DNA of 64,000 nt, taken from assembly GCF_030412915.1 (NCBI RefSeq), contig NZ_JAUHJR010000003.1, positions 331,607-395,606 of the forward strand, written 5' to 3'. Made by a program: the position numbers and the translations under genes. The notes beneath the pieces were generated by a model. The model saw nothing but the letters and a program-made list of their open reading frames with translations. It was not told the origin of the DNA and made no database searches. Shown one piece after another: positions 58,629-64,000 of this stretch. The DNA is from Nocardioides abyssi (GTDB taxonomy: Bacteria; Actinomycetota; Actinomycetes; Propionibacteriales; Nocardioidaceae). How positions within the stretch are numbered: the stretch's first letter is position 1; each line of letters opens with the position of its first letter.

Positions 58629-60161
58629 TCAGTTGACCTGGCGGTCCTGGCTCTTCCAGTAGGCCTCGCGCAGCTTGAACTTCTGCAGCTTGCCGGTGGC
58701 GGTGCGGGCGAGCTCCTCGCGGAACTCCACCGACGTGGGCGCCTTGTAACCGGCCGCCTTGTCCTTGCACCAGGCGATCAGCTCGGCCTCGGTCGCCGAG
58801 GCGCCCTCGGCGAGGACGACGAGCGCCTTGATCGTCTCGCCCCACTTCTCGCTGGGCACGCCGATGACGGCGACCTCGGCCACGGCGGGGTGGGAGAAGA
58901 GCACGTCCTCGACCTCGATGGAGGAGACGTTCTCGCCGCCGGTGATGATCACGTCCTTCTTGCGGTCGGAGATCGTCAGGTAGCCGTCGTCGCCGATCGC
59001 GCCGCCGTCGCCGGTGTGGAACCAGTCGTCGGCCAGGGCCGCGGCGCTCTCCTCCGGCTGCTCCCAGTAGCCCTCCATGATGACGTTGGAGCGGGCGAGC
59101 ACCTCGCCCTCCGGCCCGGTCGAGAGCCGTACGCCGAGGGCGGGGGCGCCGGCGCGGACCAGCTTTGCGGCGCGCTCGTCGGAGGTCAGGTCGTCCCACT
59201 CGGCCCGGGTCCGGTTGACGGTCAGCAGCGGCGAGGTCTCGGTGAGGCCGTAGATCTGCATGAACTCCCAGCCGAGCTCCTCCTCGACCCGGGCGATGGT
59301 GCGGGTCGGCGGCGGGGCGCCGGCGACGATGATCCGGACCCGGTCGCGGCCGGGGACCTCGCCCTCCCACGACGGCAGCGCGTCGAGGACGGCGGCGACG
59401 ACGGCGGGCGCGGCGCACATGACGGTGACGCCGTGGTCGCGCACGCGGCGCAGGATCTCGGTGCCGTCGATCTTGCGGATGACGACCTGCTTGATGCCGA
59501 GGCCGGTCGTGGCGAAAGGCATCCCCCAGCCGTTGGCGTGGAACATCGGAAGCGTGTGCAGGTAGACGTCGCGGTCGGTGAGCCCGGCATGCAGGCCGAA
59601 GGTCAGCGCGTTGACCCAGATGTTGCGGTGGGTGATCTGCACGCCCTTGGGCCGCGCGGTCGTGCCGGAGGTGTAGTTGATGCAGGCGGTGGCGTTCTCG
59701 TCGGGCTCCCACGGCTGCGCGGTGGCCCCTGCCGCGGCGTACAGGTCCTCGTCGTGGCCGAGGGTGAACCGGTGCTCGGCCCCGACCCCGCCCAGCGCGT
59801 CCTCGAGCTCGGGGTCGACGTACAGCGCACGGGCGCCGGAGTGCTCGACGATGTAGCGGACCTCGTCGGGCCGCAGCCGGAAGTTGACCGGCACCAGCAC
59901 GCGACCGGAGCCGGCCACGCCGAAGAACGAGGTGAGCAGCCGGGCGCTGTTGTGGCTGACGACCGCCACCCGCTCCCCCACGCCGATGCCGAGCTCGTCG
60001 AGGCGCGCGGCCTGGCGCACGGCCAGCTCGCCCATCTCGCGGTAGGTCGGCGAGCCGAGGGACGGCGCGGGCTGCTGCGGCTCGTCGACGACCCCGGTGC
60101 GGTCGGGGTAGACCGTCGTGGCCCGGTCGATGAAGTCGGAGACGCTGAACGGGACGAGCAC
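58629..60161 (-). CDS. AMP-binding acyl-CoA synthetase
   Basis: A 510-residue acyl-CoA synthetase (ANL superfamily) that activates a carboxylic acid via an acyl-adenylate. The P-loop is YTSGTTARPKG (about 173-183), the adenylate motif is MQIYGLTETSPLL, and the late GGENVSSIEVEDVL and catalytic Lys in the ATGKLQKFKL end (about 493-500) are present. The fatty acid versus aromatic acid choice is not clear. GTG 60161 has TGGAGG before it. It may serve fatty acid degradation, but no beta-oxidation gene is adjacent. Confidence 0.91.
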   Translation of the reverse strand: MLVPFSVSDFIDRATTVYPDRTGVVDEPQQPAPSLGSPTYREMGELAVRQAARLDELGIGVGERVAVVSHNSARLLTSFFGVAGSGRVLVPVNFRLRPDEVRYIVEHSGARALYVDPELEDALGGVGAEHRFTLGHDEDLYAAAGATAQPWEPDENATACINYTSGTTARPKGVQITHRNIWVNALTFGLHAGLTDRDVYLHTLPMFHANGWGMPFATTGLGIKQVVIRKIDGTEILRRVRDHGVTVMCAAPAVVAAVLDALPSWEGEVPGRDRVRIIVAGAPPPTRTIARVEEELGWEFMQIYGLTETSPLLTVNRTRAEWDDLTSDERAAKLVRAGAPALGVRLSTGPEGEVLARSNVIMEGYWEQPEESAAALADDWFHTGDGGAIGDDGYLTISDRKKDVIITGGENVSSIEVEDVLFSHPAVAEVAVIGVPSEKWGETIKALVVLAEGASATEAELIAWCKDKAAGYKAPTSVEFREELARTATGKLQKFKLREAYWKSQDRQVN

Positions 60162-60200
60162 GGGACCTCCAGAGCGGACGCGTACGACGTGGTGCAGGCC

Positions 60201-60206
60201 ACTCTA
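60201..60206 (-). promoter_or_regulatory. -10 element for acyl-CoA synthetase gene
   Basis: TAGAGT, about 39 nt before GTG 60161, giving a short leader that contains the TGGAGG ribosome binding site. Confidence 0.4.
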
Positions 60207-60327
60207 GGCAGGCGCGGTTGGGCGGTGGTTGCCGCAGGTCCGCGGTGGACACGGCGGGGACGCGATGGGGACACGGTGGGGGCCCGGGCGCCGTATCCGG
60301 TCCGGCGCCGCTGGGAACCAGGGGCCC

Positions 60328-61437
60328 ATGGACACCAGCGACCTCAGCAAGCTCAAGCAGGCCCGCGGCCCCTTCGCGACGGCGTTCGTCGACGTCGGCC
60401 ACGGCACCGAGAACGGTGAGCACGAGCACGGCCTCCGCGTCCGGGCGGCCGTCGACCAGCTGCGCGAGCAGGGCGCCGACGACGCGGTCGTCGACGTCGT
60501 CACCCGCAGCCTGATGGAGACGGCCGACCAGCCCGCGCCGGTGGCGCGCCTCGTCGTGGCCAACGCCGACGGGATCGTGCTGGAGGAGGTGGCAGCGGTC
60601 CAGGTCGACCAGCCGGTGGCCACGTGGGGCCCGCTGCCCGACCTGGCCCGGTGGGTGGAGCACCGCGACGCGACGGTGTCGTTCGTCCTCGCGGTCGTCG
60701 ACCACACCGGCGGCGACGTCGCCGTGCACGTCTCGGACGTGCCGACCGCGCTGGAGGAGCAGAGCATCGAGGTCGAGGACGACCGGGCCGCCGAGATCAA
60801 CAAGGTGACCGTCGGCGGCTGGGCGCAGAAGCACTACGAGCTGCGCACCGAGAACGCCTGGCGGGAGAGCGCCGACGAGGTCGTCGACGCGATCACGTCG
60901 TACGTGCGCGCCGGTCACCACCTCGTCCTGCTCGCGGGCGACCCGACCTCGAAGGGCATGGTGCGCGAGAAGCTCGGGTCCACCCAGGCCGAGGTGGTCG
61001 AGCTCAGCAGCGGCCAGCGCGCCGAGGACGGCGGCGACGAGGCGCTCCAGCAGGCGATCCGCGAGGCGCTGATGGAGCAGGTGGTGCAGCGCCGGCTCGG
61101 CGCCGTGCACGAGCTCCGCGAGCGCCTGGGCCGCGGCGAGGCCGTGGCCAGCGGCATCGACGACGTCGCGGACGCCTTCGTCCGCGGCCAGGTCGACACC
61201 CTCCTCCTCGACCCGACCAGGGCCGCCGAGACCGAGCTCGACCCGTCGCGCTACGAGGGCCTCGTCCTCGGCGACGGCGTGCCCCAGCAGCCGCTGCGCG
61301 CCGACCAGGCCCTGGTGGCCGCCGCCGTGCTCACCGACGCCGCGGTGACGGTCGCGCCGTACCAGGCCATGGGCGGCGAGCCGGTCGCCGCGCTGCTGCG
61401 CTGGGACCAGCCCACCCCCGGCAGCCAGGACGCCTGA
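60328..61437 (+). CDS. Vms1/ankyrin-release-factor-like (baeRF2) protein, Rv2629-like
   Basis: A 369-residue protein resembling bacterial/archaeal eRF1-like (baeRF2) proteins such as M. tuberculosis Rv2629. These share the release-factor middle and C-terminal folds and may act on ribosomes under stress, but the activity is not established. Support: FATAFVDVGHGTENGEHEHG start, GGWAQKHYELRTENAWRESADEV (the conserved HY/QKHY region, about 167-190), HHLVLLAGDPTSKGMVREKLG, and acidic C-terminal VDTLLLDP followed by AADQALVAAAVLTDA-like end. It converges with a small acidic protein gene over a strong hairpin. Confidence 0.8.
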   Translation: MDTSDLSKLKQARGPFATAFVDVGHGTENGEHEHGLRVRAAVDQLREQGADDAVVDVVTRSLMETADQPAPVARLVVANADGIVLEEVAAVQVDQPVATWGPLPDLARWVEHRDATVSFVLAVVDHTGGDVAVHVSDVPTALEEQSIEVEDDRAAEINKVTVGGWAQKHYELRTENAWRESADEVVDAITSYVRAGHHLVLLAGDPTSKGMVREKLGSTQAEVVELSSGQRAEDGGDEALQQAIREALMEQVVQRRLGAVHELRERLGRGEAVASGIDDVADAFVRGQVDTLLLDPTRAAETELDPSRYEGLVLGDGVPQQPLRADQALVAAAVLTDAAVTVAPYQAMGGEPVAALLRWDQPTPGSQDA

Positions 61438-61447
61438 GCGTCCCGGG

Positions 61448-61475
61448 CCCGGCTCAGCCGCGCGGCTGGGCCGGG
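61448..61475. terminator. Hairpin between convergent genes
   Basis: CCCGGCTCAGCCG and CGGCTGGGCCGGG can form a 13-bp stem with one G-U pair and a very tight loop. It starts 11 bp after the baeRF2-like gene and overlaps the last codons of the convergent DUF8129-like gene. Confidence 0.65.
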
Positions 61476-61804
61476 TTCGTCGGCACGCCCTGCGACGGCG
61501 GGTTCTGCGGCGGCCCCTCGTTGACCGACGCACCACCCTGCGCGCCGGTCTGCGGTGCGGCGTCGGCCTCCGGGGCGTTCGCCGTCGGCGAGCCGCCGGA
61601 CAGCGGTGCGCCGCCCTGGACCGCCTCGAGCCGGTGCTCCAGCAGCTGGACGACCTGCACCCGGTCGGCGTGCGCCCGCTCGTAGGCGAGCAGCGCCTCG
61701 AGCCCCGCCCCGTCGAGCGAGCGGATCCGGCCTTCGAGCGAGCCGACCGGCAGGTGGTCGTAGTCGGGCAGGGGCAGCTGGTCGTGGTGCGGCACGTCGG
61801 TCAC
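61454..61804 (-). CDS. Small DUF8129-like protein
   Basis: A 116-residue protein. Residues 6-60, HHDQLPLPDYDHLPVGSLEGRIRS, LDGAGLEALLAYERAHADRVQVVQLLEHRL, match my memory of the DUF8129 module (a short helical hairpin seen in actinobacterial proteins). The C-terminal half is Pro/Gly/Ala-rich and probably disordered. GAGGAGG lies 4 nt before GTG 61804. Function unknown. Confidence 0.75.
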   Translation of the reverse strand: MTDVPHHDQLPLPDYDHLPVGSLEGRIRSLDGAGLEALLAYERAHADRVQVVQLLEHRLEAVQGGAPLSGGSPTANAPEADAAPQTGAQGGASVNEGPPQNPPSQGVPTNPAQPRG

Positions 61805-61886
61805 GGGGCCTCCTCGGCGTCGGGTCTGGACCCCGTCGGAGTACCCGGCCGCCGACGACACATCCGGCCGCCCCGGGCGCGGGTGG

Positions 61887-61912
61887 ATGAGAGTCCTCTC
61901 ATGGGCCTCTCA
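61887..61912 (+). promoter_or_regulatory. Tandem response-regulator boxes before two-component operon
   Basis: CCTCTCA occurs at 61895-61901 and 61906-61912, exactly 11 bp apart, the usual OmpR-family pattern. The first copy is also the right arm of ATGAGAG-TC-CTCTCAT (61887-61902). A CAGGAT sequence at 61932-61937 could be the -10. The boxes would then lie over the -35 region. Confidence 0.55.
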
Positions 61913-61947
61913 CCCCGCCCCCACCGTCGGGCAGGATCGTGGTCGTC

Positions 61948-62298
61948 ATGAGTCCGGTCTGGAAGAGCCTGCTCGGCCTCGCGGTCCTGCTCCCCGTCGG
62001 GGGGTACGTCGCGGGGTCGCTCGCCGCGGCCAGCGGCGACGACCCGGCGCCGCGGGAGGTCATCGTCATCCGCGACGCGCCCGTCCAGCCGCGCTCCCCC
62101 GGCACCACCCTCAGCCCCCGCCCGTCCCCCACCTCCGGCCCCGACCGCGACCGCGATGGCAGCGGCAGCGACGACGACGACGACGTGAAGGTCGTCAGCC
62201 CCGAGCCCGACGACCTCGACGACGAGCCCGACGAGGACGAGCCGGACGAGGACGAGCGCGACGACGACCGCGACGACGACCGCGGGGACGACGACTGA
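61948..62298 (+). CDS. Membrane-anchored acidic protein of two-component operon
   Basis: A 116-residue protein with one hydrophobic segment (about 3-23, PVWKSLLGLAVLLPVGGYVAG) acting as anchor or signal. The mature part is Pro/Ser-rich and then almost purely Asp/Glu/Arg (DEPDEDEPDEDERDD), which could bind cations. It is the first gene of an operon with a histidine kinase and response regulator; a role as sensor accessory is inference. Start is uncertain: ATG 61948 or GTG 61939. Confidence 0.65.
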   Translation: MSPVWKSLLGLAVLLPVGGYVAGSLAAASGDDPAPREVIVIRDAPVQPRSPGTTLSPRPSPTSGPDRDRDGSGSDDDDDVKVVSPEPDDLDDEPDEDEPDEDERDDDRDDDRGDDD

Positions 62299-62348
62299 AC
62301 GGCGCCCCGCCCCGTCCCGAGCCCCGTGCGCGCCGCACGGGGTTCTCC

Positions 62349-63797
62349 GTGCGTGCCCGGATCACCGCGTCGGTGGCGGTGCTGGTCCTGGGGGCCCTCA
62401 GCGCGGCCGGGGTCATCGTCTACGCCGTGGAGTCCCAGCGGGTCGACGCGCAGACGGTGGAGGAGGTGGAGCAGGAGCTCGACGAGTTCGCTGTCCTCCA
62501 GGGCGACGGGATCGACCCGACCACCGGGGAGCCGTTCGCCTCGGTCCGCGACCTGCTGCGGCTCTTCCTCGAGCGCAACGTGCCCGACGACGACGAGGTG
62601 CTGGTCGCCTGGGTGGGTGACCGGCCGGTCTACCGGTTCCCGCGCGACGACGAGCTCTACCGCGACCCGCGCTTCCTCGACGCCGTCCGGCCGCTGGTGA
62701 CGACCGGCGGCTCCACCCGCATCGACACGCCCCAGGGCCGCGCCCTGGTCGCCACCCAGCCGGTCCGCCAGCGCACCCCCGCCGGCGTCGAGACCGGTGC
62801 GCTCGTGGTCGTCGTCTACCTCGCCGAGGACCGCGGCGAGCTGCACGACACCATGCGCACCTACGCCGTGGTCGCCGCGCTGCTGACAGTCCTCGTCGTC
62901 GCCGCCGCGGCGTGGCAGTCCGGCCGACTCCTGGCCCCCATCCGCGTGCTGCGGGAGACCGCCGACGAGATCCGCGAGTCCGACCTGTCGCGCCGCATCC
63001 CCGAGGCCGGCAACGACGACATCACCGCGCTCACCCACACCCTCAACCGCATGCTCGACCGCCTCGAGACCGCCTTCGCCGACCAGCGGCGCTTCCTCGA
63101 CGACGCCGGCCACGAGCTGCGGACCCCGCTCACCGTGCTGCGCGGCCACCTCGAGCTGCTCGACGCCCACGACCCCGTCGACGTCGAGGAGACCCGGGCC
63201 CTGCTCCTCGACGAGATCGACCGGATGGCGCGGCTCGTCGGCGACCTGATCCTGCTCGCCAAGTCCGACCGGCCCGACTTCGTGCTCCCCACCGAGGTCC
63301 ACCTCGGCGAGCTGACCGAGGATGTCCTGGCGAAGGTCCGGGGCCTCGGCGACCGCGACTGGCGCCTCGACGGCACCGCGGACCGGCTCGTCCGCGTCGA
63401 CGGCCAGCGGCTCACCCAGGCGCTGCTCCAGCTCGCTGACAACGCCGTCAAGCACACCGGGCCCGGCGACCTGGTCGCGATCGGCTCGTCGTACGACGCC
63501 GCCGCGCCGCCCGGCGAGCGGCTCCGCCTGTGGGTGCGCGACGGCGGCCCCGGCGTCCCCGCCGAGGACCGGGAGGCGGTCTTCGAGCGGTTCGGTCGCA
63601 GCGCCGTGCCCGACGGCGACGAGGGGTTCGGCCTCGGCCTGTCGATCGTGCACGCGATCGTCGCCGCCCACGGCGGCTCGGTCGCCGTCACCGACGACCG
63701 CCCCGAGTCGCCGCACGGCGCTCGGTTCACCATCACGCTGCCCACGTCCGGGGCGTCGTCCGTGCTCGTCGAGGAGGCCCCGTGGCCCGCATCCTGA
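62349..63797 (+). CDS. Sensor histidine kinase
   Basis: A 482-residue membrane kinase. The first helix (about 4-27) and second helix (about 168-190) flank an extracytoplasmic domain of about 140 residues with many acidic residues. HAMP follows (about 190-245, LLAPIRVLRETADEIRESDLSRRIPEAGNDDI). H-box Phospho-His255 is in DDAGHELRTPL; the N-box LADNAVKHT, G-boxes DGGPGVP and GFGLGLSIV complete the ATPase. GTG 62349 is the best start. It overlaps the response regulator gene by 16 bp. Confidence 0.93.
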   Translation: MRARITASVAVLVLGALSAAGVIVYAVESQRVDAQTVEEVEQELDEFAVLQGDGIDPTTGEPFASVRDLLRLFLERNVPDDDEVLVAWVGDRPVYRFPRDDELYRDPRFLDAVRPLVTTGGSTRIDTPQGRALVATQPVRQRTPAGVETGALVVVVYLAEDRGELHDTMRTYAVVAALLTVLVVAAAAWQSGRLLAPIRVLRETADEIRESDLSRRIPEAGNDDITALTHTLNRMLDRLETAFADQRRFLDDAGHELRTPLTVLRGHLELLDAHDPVDVEETRALLLDEIDRMARLVGDLILLAKSDRPDFVLPTEVHLGELTEDVLAKVRGLGDRDWRLDGTADRLVRVDGQRLTQALLQLADNAVKHTGPGDLVAIGSSYDAAAPPGERLRLWVRDGGPGVPAEDREAVFERFGRSAVPDGDEGFGLGLSIVHAIVAAHGGSVAVTDDRPESPHGARFTITLPTSGASSVLVEEAPWPAS

Positions 63798-64000
63798 TCG
63801 TGGAGGACGAGGCGCGCATCGCCTCGTTCCTGGCCAAGGGGCTGCGTGCCGACGGCCACCAGACCACCGTCGTCGACGACGGACGCCGCGGTCTCGACGA
63901 GGCGCTCTCCGGCGGGCACGACCTGATGGTGCTCGACCTCGGGCTGCCGGGCATGGACGGCCAGGAGGTCCTCGAGCTGCTGCGCGCGCAGGGCTCGAGG
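63782..64000 (+). CDS. Response regulator, OmpR-like (partial)
   Basis: The first 73 residues of a receiver domain, cut by the window end. ILIVEDEARIASFL has the acidic pocket, and Asp52 in VLDLGLPGMDG is the phospho-acceptor. GTG 63782 lies inside the end of the kinase gene, so they are coupled. The output domain is not visible; a winged helix is likely from the 11-bp-spaced boxes upstream of the operon. Confidence 0.9.
   Translation, partial: MARILIVEDEARIASFLAKGLRADGHQTTVVDDGRRGLDEALSGGHDLMVLDLGLPGMDGQEVLELLRAQGSR

Overview
This window is very GC-rich, densely packed chromosomal DNA from an actinobacterium, most likely Nocardioides or a close relative in the Propionibacteriales. The evidence is gene content: a single-chain glutamine-dependent NAD synthetase whose catalytic residue numbers match the M. 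tuberculosis enzyme, glnE beside a GlnA2-type glutamine synthetase, an RNase H-phosphatase fusion, a SigB/F-type sigma factor, and an SOS-boxed DUF222/HNH (13E12-type) gene. Many genes also have a TANNNT -10 hexamer only 6-7 nt before the start codon, which predicts leaderless mRNAs. I see no prophage, IS transposase, CRISPR array or tRNA.

Layout. 0-4.5 kb: secreted proteins, including a CocE/NonD hydrolase with a C-terminal frameshift and a coupled LVIVD-repeat protein. 4.5-7.6 kb: SprT-like protein and the cobalamin nucleotide-loop genes cobT, cobS and cobU. 7.7-11.7 kb: valine/branched-chain acyl-CoA catabolism operon (acyl-CoA dehydrogenase, HIBCH-type hydrolase, mmsB, enoyl-CoA hydratase). 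11.7-14.5 kb: MarR regulator, SDR, stress-type sigma factor and STAS protein. 14.7-17.8 kb: secreted protein, OmpR-type response regulator, degenerate Hpt protein, SipW-like signal peptidase and TasA/CalY-like secreted protein; a second TasA/CalY-like gene lies at 27.4-28.1 kb. 18-26.6 kb: PepSY membrane protein and the glnA-membrane protein-amidotransferase-glnE series. 28.3-37.2 kb: nadE, VOC protein, panB, sugar dehydrogenase, glycosyltransferase and a sulfonate/taurine-type ABC operon. 38.4-38.8 kb: RNase P RNA. 39-49.6 kb: carotenoid oxygenase, MBL hydrolase, beta-propeller protein, PAS-GAF-SpoIIE phosphatase, zinc alcohol dehydrogenase and a secreted metalloprotease. 49.6-55.5 kb: RNB ribonuclease, YaaA, RNase H-phosphatase, zinc-ribbon protein, NIF3 protein and ABM monooxygenase. 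55.5-57.3 kb: palindromic repeats and the DUF222/HNH gene. 57.5-61.8 kb: lipoprotein-like and small membrane proteins, VOC protein, acyl-CoA synthetase, and Vms1/baeRF2-like protein. 61.9-64 kb: a two-component operon cut by the window end.

The most interesting unit is the SipW/TasA-like locus. Three promoters (before 15214, 17788 and 28093, all minus strand) share one composite element: an 11-bp-spaced direct repeat (CTCAAG-N5-CGCAA on the plus strand), a third TCAAGG half-site, and a rigid TCAAGG-N8-CGGCAGAGTTC-type core (read on the minus strand as CCTTGA-N8-CGGCAGA). The response regulator gene sits against one of these sites. This suggests a small regulon in which the response regulator controls SipW-type secreted proteins and their dedicated Ser/His signal peptidase. 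Other points worth attention are a 28-bp perfect LexA-type palindrome before the frameshifted DUF222/HNH gene, nested and tandemly duplicated REP-like palindromes, a probable CTG start codon, and divergent leaderless promoters with overlapping -10 hexamers.
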